Shown here piece by piece: positions 17,671 through 26,248 of a DNA stretch of 64,000 nt. The DNA comes from Haloplasma contractile SSD-17B (GTDB lineage Bacteria > Bacillota_I > Bacilli_A > Haloplasmatales > Haloplasmataceae): NCBI RefSeq assembly GCF_000215935.2, contig NZ_AFNU02000011.1:1-64000 (forward strand), given 5' to 3'. The notes below the pieces were generated by a model that did no database searches, was not told the DNA's origin, and saw only the letters and a list, made by a program, of their open reading frames with translations. The translations under genes were made by a program, and so were the position numbers. Numbering within the stretch: position 1 is the first letter of the stretch; each line of letters begins with the position of its first letter.

Positions 17671-18438
17671 TTAACTTTGTGTAGTTCCTGGAATAACGCA
17701 ACCTTCTGGACCACAAACTTGATCTCCTTTTAATTGCGCTTCTTCACTCTTTTCTTTTTCTAACTGTTTTTGTTGCCATTCTGTATCAATAGTTGGTGAA
17801 AACTTCTCAGGGTAACGTATATACCAACGTTGTTTTCTTATTAAGAAATTCTCTGTATCTAGTAATAAGGCTTCATCCAATTCCTTTAATGCTGCTTCTT
17901 TCTTACCATTTTGGGAATATTCCATTCCCAACTTAAATTTAGTTTGTGCAAGTTGTTTTTCAAGTTCGCTCGATGAATCTGAAGCGTTATAATATTGATC
18001 ACCAAGTTCCACTTTTTCTACTTCATTAAAAATTAACTTTCGAACAGCTTCAACATGTTCTTCATTTGCAACTGAAAATCCTTGCTTAATGAGGCGTATG
18101 ACTCCTTCTTTATCAATAAAGATTCCATTAGGAACAATTTTAAATCCAAATAAATTTGCAAATTTATTTTCTGAATCTATAACAGTGGTGAATGGCTTAT
18201 CTTGTGCATACGGTTTTACAACTTCCGCGCCCTGAATATCAACGGATACAGATAAAATTTCAAAATCAGCCTCTTTATATTTTTTATAAAAATCCTGCCA
18301 CCCTGGCAGTTGCTCCCTACAACGTCACCAAGAAGCCCACATAAATATTAATGTATTCTTACCACGGAAATCTTTTAAGGATACAGTGTTTCCGTTCAAA
18401 TCAGAAAGTTCAATGTTTTGAATTTTCTGTAGTAGCAT
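17671..18438 (-). CDS. TlpA-like thioredoxin with in-frame TGA at the catalytic Cys (candidate selenoprotein, or nonsense pseudogene)
   Basis: Read from the ATG at 18438, which has AAAGGTG upstream, the frame is open for 255 codons except one TGA at 18325-18327 (codon 38). Around it the protein reads WASW-TGA-RCREQLPGW, where TlpA/ResA-type thiol oxidoreductases have WASWCxxCREQLP. The first redox Cys is thus replaced by UGA. Only one residue separates it from the remaining Cys40; the family norm is two. Downstream the thioredoxin fold is intact (ILSVSVDI, GFKIVPNGIFIDKEG), then a TPR-like helical stretch and a C-terminal CGPEGC. Fifteen bases after UGA is a 6-bp hairpin with a GGG loop (18295-18309), as bacterial SECIS elements have. 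The fragment after the stop (17671-18012) lacks its own ribosome site. Either Sec is inserted or the gene is broken. Confidence 0.6.
18295..18309 (-). promoter_or_regulatory. SECIS-like hairpin after the in-frame TGA
   Basis: CTGCCA-GGG-TGGCAG forms a perfect 6-bp stem with a G-led three-base loop. It starts 15 bases after the TGA, with the loop 21 bases away, inside the usual range for bacterial SECIS elements. The codons making it (CTG, GGG, CAG) are GC-rich choices in this AT-rich genome, which suggests selection on RNA structure. It may still be coincidence. Confidence 0.45.
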
Positions 18439-18948
18439 TTAACCCACACCTTTCTATATTAGTTTGTTGCTTAATAGACCTTTTAGAATAATTTACATAC
18501 TGATTCCTGATTTCGATAACTTTACCGTTTATTGTATATGTATATGTGGATATTGTCAATAAAAACGATAAGGTACGAATCATAGCAGATTTTTAAAAAA
18601 GATATACTATTCATTTTCAATATGTTTATTTGGTTAAAAAACATACAAAAATACCCTATAGAGGACACTATGTTTTTTATGTGTTCACTCTATAGGGTAC
18701 ATTTTATTAGGCATCCCTTTCTGTTTTTAGTTCAGTGTAGTCATAAATTAACCGACAGCCCTTATTTATTCATTTGTTATAATTTGTTTATTTCCTTATT
18801 CAAGTTATTTAATAAATTATATTGTAATAGATTGGTCAGTCAATTATTTATTGAGTATTTATATAAATCAGTATTAAATATTGCTTCAAACATCAATCTA
18901 AAATTAAAGATTTATTTTTTTCATTATTTATACGTACGAATTTCATTA
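18439..18948. other. Intergenic region upstream of the thioredoxin gene
   Basis: AT-rich spacer of about 510 bp. It contains the long hairpin at 18652-18699. I see no credible coding sequence; an open plus-strand frame across 18622-19077 has no protein-like features. Confidence 0.5.
18652..18699 (-). terminator. Long hairpin terminator after the Cys-rich Ig-like gene
   Basis: A perfect 12-bp stem (TACCCTATAGAG/CTCTATAGGGTA) with an additional ACAC/GTGT inner pairing. On the minus strand it is followed by TATTTTTG. It lies 250 bp after the stop of the gene at 18949, the only plausible client. Confidence 0.7.
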
Positions 18949-20232
18949 TTAAGCACAATCTGCTATAAAAGATTGTGGAGAACTTTCAGTAACAAATGGT
19001 ACATTAGTTTCGAATATGAATCCATTTCCATTATTCGCATAAATTTCCCATGTTATTTTATCAGTTGTTTCATCTAATGTAGCAGTTAATGTAGCTTCAA
19101 ATGTAATGGGTGGACCACCATTTTGTGATAACTGAACAAATCCATTGACGATTGCAGTGTCTTCATTAGGACATGATATGTCTTGACGTCTTCCTTGTGT
19201 AAATGCATAAGTAGCACCATTTGATGCATTAAAAGTAAAGTTAAAGTTATCTATTGCAGGATTACATGGAGCCTGAGAATTTCCTGTTGCACCACATTGT
19301 AACACATTAATGTTCATCGTTCCTGCTAATAGTTCTTCATTACCATTTTCTAAAACACGAACTTCAGCTCTTGGTTGTGCTCCCCCTGATGTTTCAAGTC
19401 TGAATCTACACGGACATTGAAGAGGTGGTTGCGGGCAATCGACACTGACCGTAAATGGTCCCGCTGTTACTTCATTTCCACCCACTGTTGTTCTAACTGT
19501 TATCTTGATGTTTTCATCAACTCCCGGTGTACTTCTTATAGTGGCGTCAAAGAATCCCATATCATCTGTTCTTGCTGGATTAGGTAACACTACAACATTA
19601 TTACCCGCTGATTCTACATCAAAAAATATAAGTGTATTTTCTATTGGTGTATCATCACATAGTAGAGATCCTGTAATTTCTCCTTCACATTCAATGGTGT
19701 CTTCTACATTAACCATAAGGCTTGGATTGATACATTCGATACATTCTACTAAGAAAGTGGCAGTATCGAATACTTCACGACCTTTTACAGTAGCAACAGC
19801 CCGAATCTCTACTTCTGTGAGCGGCGTAGTATTAGGGATGAAAACTTGAGTTGAGAACATTCCATTTGAGAGTGTTTCTGGACTTGAATCTATAAATTCA
19901 ATAATTCCTGGTATACTGGTTAACTGTACGGTTACATTAGATACAGGTTCGTTATTACATGTTACTTGACCTTGTATTGTTCCTTCACAACTGATCGTTT
20001 CTGAATTATTGAGTTGAATATTACAAATTATATTTTCTCTGCATTTCCTTTTCACTGCTGATACCTTGTGACAATCAATGATTGTGCAACCACAAGATGT
20101 TAATAAATATAAACAGCCTTCACATATTTTAATAAAATTTCCATGTAATTTGGTCCCGCAATCAATAATAACTTCTATTTCTGTATTTGGCTTAAATTCT
20201 TTTTTGATTGTTTCGCAAATACATTTTCTCAT
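18949..20232 (-). CDS. Cys-rich protein with Sm-like N terminus and tandem Ig-like domains (possible spore/surface layer protein)
   Basis: A 427-residue protein without a signal peptide. Residues 1-62 hold many cysteines and a small Sm/DUF2642-like barrel (EVIIDCGTKLHGNF, GCTIIDCHKVSAV), as seen in spore coat proteins. Two tandem repeats follow, at about 78-163 and 175-262, each beginning with a pattern like CEGxIxGxxxCxxxPxxN and folding as bacterial Ig-like modules. The remaining 165 residues form a separate beta-rich domain. A very strong AGGAGGTG precedes the ATG. Disulfide cross-linked coat or exosporium material is one interpretation; sporulation in this organism is not established. Gene family not otherwise recognised. 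Confidence 0.7.
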   Translation of the reverse strand: MRKCICETIKKEFKPNTEIEVIIDCGTKLHGNFIKICEGCLYLLTSCGCTIIDCHKVSAVKRKCRENIICNIQLNNSETISCEGTIQGQVTCNNEPVSNVTVQLTSIPGIIEFIDSSPETLSNGMFSTQVFIPNTTPLTEVEIRAVATVKGREVFDTATFLVECIECINPSLMVNVEDTIECEGEITGSLLCDDTPIENTLIFFDVESAGNNVVVLPNPARTDDMGFFDATIRSTPGVDENIKITVRTTVGGNEVTAGPFTVSVDCPQPPLQCPCRFRLETSGGAQPRAEVRVLENGNEELLAGTMNINVLQCGATGNSQAPCNPAIDNFNFTFNASNGATYAFTQGRRQDISCPNEDTAIVNGFVQLSQNGGPPITFEATLTATLDETTDKITWEIYANNGNGFIFETNVPFVTESSPQSFIADCA

Positions 20233-20653
20233 TTATTTCACCTCCTATACATATTTACATTATTATATGTCTTTCTTATAGGAGATGAGCATTAACTTTG
20301 ACTTAATACTAATATACAATTAATCATAGTACATTAATAATAACTAGATCAAAGTTGAAGGTATTTCGGTAACACTATATCCGTAAATATACTAAATGAT
20401 GACTGGTTTCACTACACATTTACTACTGTATTCACCTAGAAATAAACTGCTCACTATGAATATCTACTTGCTCTTAGGTCTCATTCATTTCAAGCCGTCT
20501 GCCAACTGTATAATACAATTGAAAAACTAAATACATTACAATAACACCACATAGTAAAATTATCTAAACAACATCTTTCTATTTAAATTTAATGATCTAT
20601 CTACCAATTTTCTTTATATCTATTCATTTTAATTCATAAACCTAATAATTACA
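20233..20653. other. Intergenic region, no feature seen
   Basis: About 420 bp of AT-rich DNA between two minus-strand genes. It presumably contains the promoter of the Cys-rich gene. No hairpin of note, RNA gene or open frame is convincing. Confidence 0.4.
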
Positions 20654-21679
20654 TTAATGATTTATTTCTAATCCATCTACTACAACTTCGACCACTTTAT
20701 AATACCAAGAATACATATCATCTGGACGTAATGATAATAATTTTTCCTTATCTAATACAATAGTATCATCTTGTATACTTACAATCTTGTGGAATGGGTC
20801 ATTATTAAGCATACTTAAACTTGATTTCTTCTTCCACTCATCGATACTAACCCTTTCATATTTAATTAAATCTTTTAATAGCTCATAAAAGTATTTATAC
20901 ATCATAGGAATAGGTAACTCTTTAAAGAATTGTTCTCTTGTATATTCATCAACTTCATACCAAAGTTCACTAATTATCTCTTGTCTATCCTTAAGACTAT
21001 TAATGCTTAGATCACCGGTACTCATCGCCTTATTTAAACATTCTTCCCAGTTTTTTGGCTTCCAATTTAACGTTCTACTCATATGAATAAGCCATTTTTC
21101 ATGTGGTATAAATTCTTCATTTGCGATAAAGACTGCTTTAATTAGTACTTCTATTGCTTTATTAAAGATCATATGTCCTTGCAATACATCAGCACGATGT
21201 ATCCATATATCTCCTGCTAAGCGATAGTACCACCAACAGCTAAATAATAAATTTTCTATTTGATTTATATTATTTTTGTTTTTTTGTTTATCATTATAAA
21301 GCTCTTTTAACCGTAGTTCAGGATCATATATAATCTTAGCATAAGATCCATCCCACTGATCTATATCATTCCATACCCGGTTTTCCTCTGCTTCAATATC
21401 AATGATTTTTAAATCATATAACGTTTCTTTAATCATTGTGATCCCTAGAGTAATAGGTGAAAATCCGTTATTCCATGTCATATAGGTTTTAGGGTTTAAA
21501 TAAATGGTTAAATCGACCTCAGACAAATGATCAGAGTACTCTCTTGAAAGTCCTCCATTTAAAGTAATACCTACTACACCAGTCAAACTAGTAAAGTAAT
21601 CTAGGTTTTTTCTTACCTTTTGATACATCTCGTTAAATTTATTATCACTTTTCAGTTTAACATACGGTCTTTTAGTCAT
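20654..21679 (-). CDS. Nucleotidyltransferase-superfamily protein (DUF4037-like)
   Basis: A 341-residue soluble protein. Residues about 30-70 (GVVGITLNGGLSREYSDHLSEVDLTIYL) resemble the Gly-Gly/Ser plus acidic-pair core of the Pol-beta/MNT nucleotidyltransferase superfamily. The second acidic residue of the usual D-x-D appears as Thr, so catalysis is uncertain. The C-terminal two thirds is helical with several Trp, like the DUF4037 helical domain of aminoglycoside-adenylyltransferase relatives. AGGAGGG precedes the ATG. It stands alone; substrate unknown. Confidence 0.6.
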   Translation of the reverse strand: MTKRPYVKLKSDNKFNEMYQKVRKNLDYFTSLTGVVGITLNGGLSREYSDHLSEVDLTIYLNPKTYMTWNNGFSPITLGITMIKETLYDLKIIDIEAEENRVWNDIDQWDGSYAKIIYDPELRLKELYNDKQKNKNNINQIENLLFSCWWYYRLAGDIWIHRADVLQGHMIFNKAIEVLIKAVFIANEEFIPHEKWLIHMSRTLNWKPKNWEECLNKAMSTGDLSINSLKDRQEIISELWYEVDEYTREQFFKELPIPMMYKYFYELLKDLIKYERVSIDEWKKKSSLSMLNNDPFHKIVSIQDDTIVLDKEKLLSLRPDDMYSWYYKVVEVVVDGLEINH

Positions 21680-21850
21680 ATCAATCCCTCCTTGTTATGG
21701 TTAATAATATAATTATTGAAAATAATAACAGCCATAGATTTACGCTATGGCCATCGAAATAGTAGTTTTTATAATAAATAAAAGTTTGTTTTTAAATAGG
21801 TATCATAGAAAATTATGTACTAACAGACATTATTCCTATTCAATCAAATG

Positions 21851-22348
21851 TTATTTAACATCTCTTGTATGATACAGTTTTTCTTCAAATAAAGTAACAA
21901 CCTTTTGATGACCTTGTCTCTTCGCTAGATCTAATGGAGTAAATCCACCACTATTTTCTGCTAATGGATTTGCACCCTGAGCGAGTAAAAGGCTTGCAGG
22001 CTTATGATGTCCTGTCCAAGCAGCCCAGTGTAATGGCGTTTCATATAAATGATCTCGTGAATAAATATCTGCATCCTTACTTAACAAATATTCCACTATC
22101 TCCTCATTATCATATTCAACAGCCCAATGTAAAGGACTTATTTTCTCATCACTCTGTAAGTTTACATCGGCACCTTTTAGAACCAGTAATTTTACAAGAT
22201 CATAACGGCATTTTGCTACTATACATAATGGTGTTTGACCTTCCTCGTTCTTAATGTTAAGATCATCACATGCTTCAATCGCCTGTTTTAAATCAGATAC
22301 ATTTCCTGTGATGCACGCTTCAAAAAGCTTTTCATTTTTTGTTTTCAT
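21851..22348 (-). CDS. Ankyrin-repeat protein
   Basis: A 165-residue protein made almost entirely of four to five ankyrin repeats. Each shows the consensus TPLHWAA...GHxxxxxxLLxxGAxxxxx, for example SPLHWAVEYDNEEIVEYLLSKDADI and TPLHWAAWTGHHKPASLLLAQGANP. The function should be protein binding; there is no signal peptide or catalytic domain. TAGGAGAAG precedes the ATG. No partner gene is evident next to it. Confidence 0.9.
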   Translation of the reverse strand: MKTKNEKLFEACITGNVSDLKQAIEACDDLNIKNEEGQTPLCIVAKCRYDLVKLLVLKGADVNLQSDEKISPLHWAVEYDNEEIVEYLLSKDADIYSRDHLYETPLHWAAWTGHHKPASLLLAQGANPLAENSGGFTPLDLAKRQGHQKVVTLFEEKLYHTRDVK

Positions 22349-22873
22349 AATCTTCTCCTACTCTTAAAAATTTCTCTTTTTAGCAAAGGGGGCTTTGTAA
22401 ATATATAAATATCCTTAGTTCAAAATGATCGATCACTATATTTACAATATCATTTTTATACATAACCAATAATGGAAGCCCTAGTTTTCTTACTTTCATA
22501 CTTCTCTTATAATGCATTAATTTTATTAAATATGTTAACAATTGATATGAACAATTTATTCCATTAATTATAATATCATATTTTTAAATATTGCACCATA
22601 ATTTTCCATACTATGTTTGTGATACTTATATAAATATTAGCTGAATTATTATCGTTTAGTCATTACTGATCGTTTTTTTATTTATAATAAAGTATAAATT
22701 TTTATTTCCTTTTTAAATCAACCATTTATAGTTATTATAATCAGGTACAAAATCACAATTTATCTAAATATAGTTATTCATATAGTCTTAATAGTCTTTA
22801 CAAAATACTATAATATTGAGAATATAGTTTAAAAAAAGCTATATTCAAAATCAAAAAGAAAGGTGGATAAAAT
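22349..22873. other. Intergenic region with likely promoter of the small Cys-rich gene
   Basis: About 525 bp of very AT-rich DNA between divergent genes. TATAAT at 22809-22814 is placed about 60 bp before the gene at 22874 and may be its -10; no matching -35 is clear. Nothing else is recognised. Confidence 0.4.
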
Positions 22874-23188
22874 ATGGCAGACTCAACTACTTCAAAAAGT
22901 TTACATGAAAAGCATGATCATGAACATGAGATTGCTTGTGGAAAAGTAGTTCGTCAAAACTCAAGAGTATCAGTTCCTGTATCAGTACATCCATTTGCTA
23001 TACCAGGAAAAATTAGAACCAAATGTTGTGGTGAACCTAAAATCATAAAAAGAGAGTCCAAAGATTCATGTGATTTTATCATTACTCAAGAACTTTCTGT
23101 AGAGGTTCCTATACAGTTTGGAGCACTAACAGAAACTTATGAAACTGATATTGACTGTGAAAAGCCAACTGTTGAAGGATGCGAATAA
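22874..23188 (+). CDS. Small Cys-rich protein of coat/DUF3794-like type
   Basis: A 104-residue protein. The N terminus is His-rich (HEKHDHEHE). It then contains ACGKVVRQNSRVSVPVSVHP, a CCGEP motif and CDFIITQELSVEVPIQFGA, ending in two more Cys residues. Similar small proteins with CEFxITQxxCVEIPVxFG occur in spore-forming Clostridia and Bacilli as surface proteins; the match is from memory and tentative. AAAGGTGG precedes the ATG, and a strong terminator follows. The Cys-rich Ig-like protein 2.6 kb away may belong to the same structure. Confidence 0.6.
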   Translation: MADSTTSKSLHEKHDHEHEIACGKVVRQNSRVSVPVSVHPFAIPGKIRTKCCGEPKIIKRESKDSCDFIITQELSVEVPIQFGALTETYETDIDCEKPTVEGCE

Positions 23189-23773
23189 AATATCTTAAAT
23201 TAAATTAGTTTGTAATGGCATTAAATTTTAAACTTAGATAAATTGTACAAATATTCGTGAGATATTTTAAAAAATTATTAGTATACGATTGGGCTAATTC
23301 TTATTGATAAACTTTTACTTAAATCAATGAGAATTCAGCCCTTTTTTTATATTTATTATTAAAAAATATTAACAGTTATTATTGTTGTTATTATATTATT
23401 AATAAACTTCATCTTAGATACTTTTTTTGCCATTAGATGATATAACAGTTTCGATGTTTAGTTAAGGCATAAGAATTAATGATTTTCTTCATTTTGCTGA
23501 ACAGTTAGGTGTTATCTGCGATTTTTGTCACTTATAAATTGTCTATGTTATATTACCGATGCGTTTATGTTTATTAAGGAGGCGCTTTTAGCATGATTAT
23601 TCCATATTTTTAGTAGAATAGTTTATAAATTCATTTAACTGTGCATTGCTACTTCAAAACGTTAGAATTAAATTATTTTAATAATAATAACTCCTCATAT
23701 GGTAATAATAAGAATTATTAGATTGGGTTTCTAATGATTAAAGTTTACTAAGTTTTAAAGTGAGGTACATAGC
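23189..23773. other. Leader region of the Mrp operon
   Basis: This 585-bp stretch holds the terminator of the small Cys-rich gene (23291-23347) and then the promoter and leader of the antiporter operon. At 23577-23583 a perfect AAGGAGG is followed 10 bases later by ATG and a six-codon frame (MIIPYF, 23594-23614), a possible leader peptide. I recognise no known riboswitch. Confidence 0.4.
23291..23347 (+). terminator. Terminator of the small Cys-rich gene
   Basis: GGGCTAATTCTTATTGAT pairs along almost its whole length with ATCAATGAGAATTCAGCCC, followed by seven T residues. About 100 bp after the stop codon. Confidence 0.9.
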
Positions 23774-24274
23774 TTGAAAAAAACATTATTAACATTTATT
23801 CTAACACTAGCCTTATGGATTGTTTTTGTAGGACGCTTCAATATTCAGATGTTTTTATTAGGCATTTTTATATGTTCAATTATTTCGGTTAGCTTATCTA
23901 ACCGTGTATTTAAACTGGTAAATAAAAAATATAAACCAAAAGACTATTTCTTAAAAGTATATTACCTATTAAGGGTAACAATCTCCCTTTTCTATGATGT
24001 ATTTTTATCTGCATTCAAAATATCGAGACATGCATTTGAAATTAAGCCTTCATTTTCTCACCGAACAGTAAGAATAGAAACATCTCTTAAAAATGCAAAT
24101 AGTATAGCATTTTTAGTCAATTTTATAACATTAACACAAGGGTCCCTAGTTTTCAATATTTTTAATACTCTCTATTCTGTTCATTGGATCGATGTTCACA
24201 GTGATGATGAAGTAGAAGTTAAGAAAGCACTGATCAATAAACATGAGAATTTAATAGCAAAACTATTTGATTAA
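23774..24274 (+). CDS. mrpE: Mrp antiporter subunit E
   Basis: A 166-residue MrpE/MnhE (MbhA-type) subunit of a multisubunit cation/proton antiporter in the cell membrane. Two N-terminal transmembrane segments are followed by a soluble domain with the family's LRVTISLFYDVFLSAFKISRH and ANSIAFLVNFITLTQGS. The start is TTG, with GTGAGGT upstream. It is the first gene of an eight-gene operon E-F-G-D'-B-C-D-D2. The complex exchanges Na+ or other cations for H+ and serves pH and salt homeostasis. Confidence 0.9.
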   Translation: MKKTLLTFILTLALWIVFVGRFNIQMFLLGIFICSIISVSLSNRVFKLVNKKYKPKDYFLKVYYLLRVTISLFYDVFLSAFKISRHAFEIKPSFSHRTVRIETSLKNANSIAFLVNFITLTQGSLVFNIFNTLYSVHWIDVHSDDEVEVKKALINKHENLIAKLFD

Positions 24275-24337
24275 TCATTCAGTTTAAGTATCTTATTATG
24301 TTATGTTTTTTCATATTCATTCTGGAGCGTGATCGTA

Positions 24338-24601
24338 TTGCTTTATTTAATACTGGCAATTGTCCTATTCTCTATTTTAACTTTTTATAGAGTAGTTAAG
24401 GGTCCTAGTGTACCTGATAAAATAATTGCTTTCTATTCTATAGGTATTATGTTTTTATTAGTTTTAGTTTTATTAAGTTTTTATTTTGAACGAGACATTT
24501 ATATTGATGTTGCTCTAGTTTATGGGTTTTTTTTATTTGTAACTGTTTTAATTATGGCAAAATATATTAGAAATCTAAATAAAGGAGGGGTTGGTGATTA
24601 A
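24338..24601 (+). CDS. mrpF: Mrp antiporter subunit F
   Basis: An 87-residue MrpF/MnhF subunit with three transmembrane segments; VVKGPSVPDKIIAFYSIG matches the family's RxxxGPTxxDRVVA core. A GTG at 24329 would give three more residues, but GGAG ends one base before it. I therefore prefer TTG at 24338, ten bases from that ribosome site. The stop overlaps the start of subunit G. Confidence 0.88.
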   Translation: MLYLILAIVLFSILTFYRVVKGPSVPDKIIAFYSIGIMFLLVLVLLSFYFERDIYIDVALVYGFFLFVTVLIMAKYIRNLNKGGVGD

Positions 24602-24923
24602 TATATTAAGACAACTATTTGTTTATATGCTTCTAATAACAGGATTTTATTTTTTGTTAAGCAATACTTTGGGAATGATTCGTTTTCATGATTTGTATAC
24701 TCGCTTACATGCTGGTTCAAAATGCCTGTTGGCTGGAGGTATTTCAGTTTTAATGGGCTGTATCATTATGGAAGGAATTAGTTTTGTTTCTTTTAAACTT
24801 ATTGTAATACTAATTTTTTTATTAATCACTAATCCAGTATCAATTCATGTCATAGCCAGTTTTGCAAGCAATTACAACATAATTCCTAAAACTAATACAG
24901 AACACGATATTGATGATCAATAG
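24594..24923 (+). CDS. mrpG: Mrp antiporter subunit G
   Basis: A 109-residue MrpG/MnhG subunit with three transmembrane segments and the conserved GMIRFHDLYTRLHAGSKC (family: GxxRxPDxYxRLHAxTK). The start is GTG at 24594, five bases after AGGAGGGG; the preceding TTG at 24591 is too close to it. It overlaps mrpF by eight bases, so translation is coupled. A basic-acidic tail ends the protein. Confidence 0.88.
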   Translation: MINILRQLFVYMLLITGFYFLLSNTLGMIRFHDLYTRLHAGSKCLLAGGISVLMGCIIMEGISFVSFKLIVILIFLLITNPVSIHVIASFASNYNIIPKTNTEHDIDDQ

Positions 24924-24934
24924 GAGGAAAACTC

Positions 24935-25168
24935 GTGATTGATTTAATACTTAATATATTAATGATATTTTTAATTTTTACCGCATTTTTTATGGTATTT
25001 ACTAAAGATCTATTAAACTCTGTTATTACTCTCCCCCTATTCGGTGCGATTCTAGTCGTTGTTTTTGTAATTCTTCAGGCTCCTGGAGTTGCTCTGGCTG
25101 AAGTGGTTATTGCTACTGGCTTAACTACCGGTTTTTTTGTAATTACTTTAAATAAAACAGGAGCTTGA
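24935..25168 (+). CDS. Mrp antiporter MrpA-C-terminal-like subunit (DUF4040/MbhD type)
   Basis: A 77-residue subunit corresponding to part of the C-terminal domain of the large MrpA, encoded here as a separate gene as in MBH-type complexes (MbhD). Three transmembrane segments with LLNSVITLPLFGAILVVVFVILQAPGVALAEVVIATGL; the Glu in ALAEVVI is a conserved membrane acidic residue of this domain. GTG start after AGGAGG. It ends with TGA directly followed by TAA. Confidence 0.85.
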   Translation: MIDLILNILMIFLIFTAFFMVFTKDLLNSVITLPLFGAILVVVFVILQAPGVALAEVVIATGLTTGFFVITLNKTGA

Positions 25169-25172
25169 TAAA

Positions 25173-25889
25173 ATGAGTAGGCTTAATGAAATCGTCAATA
25201 AATTATATAAAATAAGTCTTGTTTTATTGTTGGCTACTTGCTTATTATTTATATTTTATAAAGTACATAATATCGATCGTAATCGGTATTTATCCGAACA
25301 CTATATAAATGAAGGGGTGGAGGAAACCGGGTCAATCAATTTAGTTACTTCAGTGCTATATGATTACCGAAGTTTTGATACTCTGGGTGAAGCAACTGTG
25401 ATTTTAATTGCTGCTGCTATTTTAGTTTTTTTGACTCCCCCAAAAAAAGGTGTCATGATGAGTAATGAATATACAATTATTGTTTATCAATATCTACTAT
25501 ATATTATTCCATTTTTAGTAGTTTTAGGAACATATCTAATGTTATTTGGACATCTAAGTGCTGGTGGTGGTTTTGTTGGAGGCGTTGTTATTGCTATGAT
25601 TCCCATTCTTTTGACAATAACTTTTGGTATTGAATTTTCAGAATATAAAATTGGGCCCGCTAAGAAATCGTTGTTAGAAAATATAGGAGCTATCGGGTTT
25701 ATTTTACTTGGATTAGTCGGTGTATTTATTGGAGGTAATTTTCTAGCTGGTGGACAAGCTAATATCAATCTCGGAAATCCGGGTGAATTGATCAGTGCCG
25801 GATTAATACCATCCTTAAATTTGGTGATCGGTCTAAAAGTAGCAGCTGGTCTGACTACAATTTTTAATAGTTTGATTAAGGAGGAATAA
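25173..25889 (+). CDS. mrpB: Mrp antiporter MbhE-MrpB fused subunit
   Basis: A 238-residue subunit. The first about 95 residues correspond to the end of MrpA (MbhE-like: VTSVLYDYRSFDTLGEATVILIAAAILVFL). The rest is MrpB (IIPFLVVLGTYLMLFGHLSAGGGFVGGVVIA). The HLSAGGGFVGG loop is the hallmark of MnhB. Seven or so hydrophobic segments. Four bp separate it from the previous gene. The split-and-fused layout is like archaeal MBH/MRP modules rather than the Bacillus seven-gene mrp operon. Confidence 0.85.
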   Translation: MSRLNEIVNKLYKISLVLLLATCLLFIFYKVHNIDRNRYLSEHYINEGVEETGSINLVTSVLYDYRSFDTLGEATVILIAAAILVFLTPPKKGVMMSNEYTIIVYQYLLYIIPFLVVLGTYLMLFGHLSAGGGFVGGVVIAMIPILLTITFGIEFSEYKIGPAKKSLLENIGAIGFILLGLVGVFIGGNFLAGGQANINLGNPGELISAGLIPSLNLVIGLKVAAGLTTIFNSLIKEE

Positions 25890-25891
25890 TA

Positions 25892-26227
25892 GTGGAAATA
25901 CCCTATTTTGCAGTAATAGTTTTGTTCTGTTTGGGAATCTATACAATTATTATAAAAAAAAATTTGATAAAAATTGTTATTGGATTTACTATTATAGAAT
26001 CTTCTCTAATTTTATTATTAATATTGATCAGTTATAAACCGGGTGGTACTGCTCCTATTTTAAACAGGGACTATAATTTAGTAGTTGATCCTATCCCTCA
26101 GGCACTTGCATTAACAGCCATTGTGATTGGAGGGAGTATTACAGCTGTAATGCTTTCGCTAGTGATGAAAATCAATAAACGATATGGAACTTTAAACGTC
26201 GATGAAATCCGAAAACTAAGAGGCTGA
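25892..26227 (+). CDS. mrpC: Mrp antiporter subunit C (NuoK-like)
   Basis: A 111-residue MrpC/MnhC subunit homologous to complex I NuoK, with three transmembrane segments. The conserved VDPIPQALALTAIVIGGSITAVMLSLVMKI ends the third segment, and IGFTIIESSLILLLI holds the membrane Glu. GTG start after AGGAGG. It ends with a TGA stop. Confidence 0.92.
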   Translation: MEIPYFAVIVLFCLGIYTIIIKKNLIKIVIGFTIIESSLILLLILISYKPGGTAPILNRDYNLVVDPIPQALALTAIVIGGSITAVMLSLVMKINKRYGTLNVDEIRKLRG

Positions 26228-26248
26228 ATTTTATTTAGGAGGCTAACA

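Noticed and set aside
17671-18012. A stand-alone 113-residue protein starting MELGDQYY
   Set aside because: It starts with GTG inside a continuous thioredoxin frame and has no ribosome site. It is the C-terminal part of the gene that begins at 18438.
18622-19077. A 151-codon plus-strand open frame rich in Phe, Tyr and Leu
   Set aside because: It spans a terminator hairpin and overlaps the Cys-rich gene; its composition is that of translated AT-rich non-coding DNA.
23420-23620. Riboswitch upstream of the Mrp operon
   Set aside because: I looked for conserved cores of common classes and recognised none; only a short leader frame and a ribosome site are clear.
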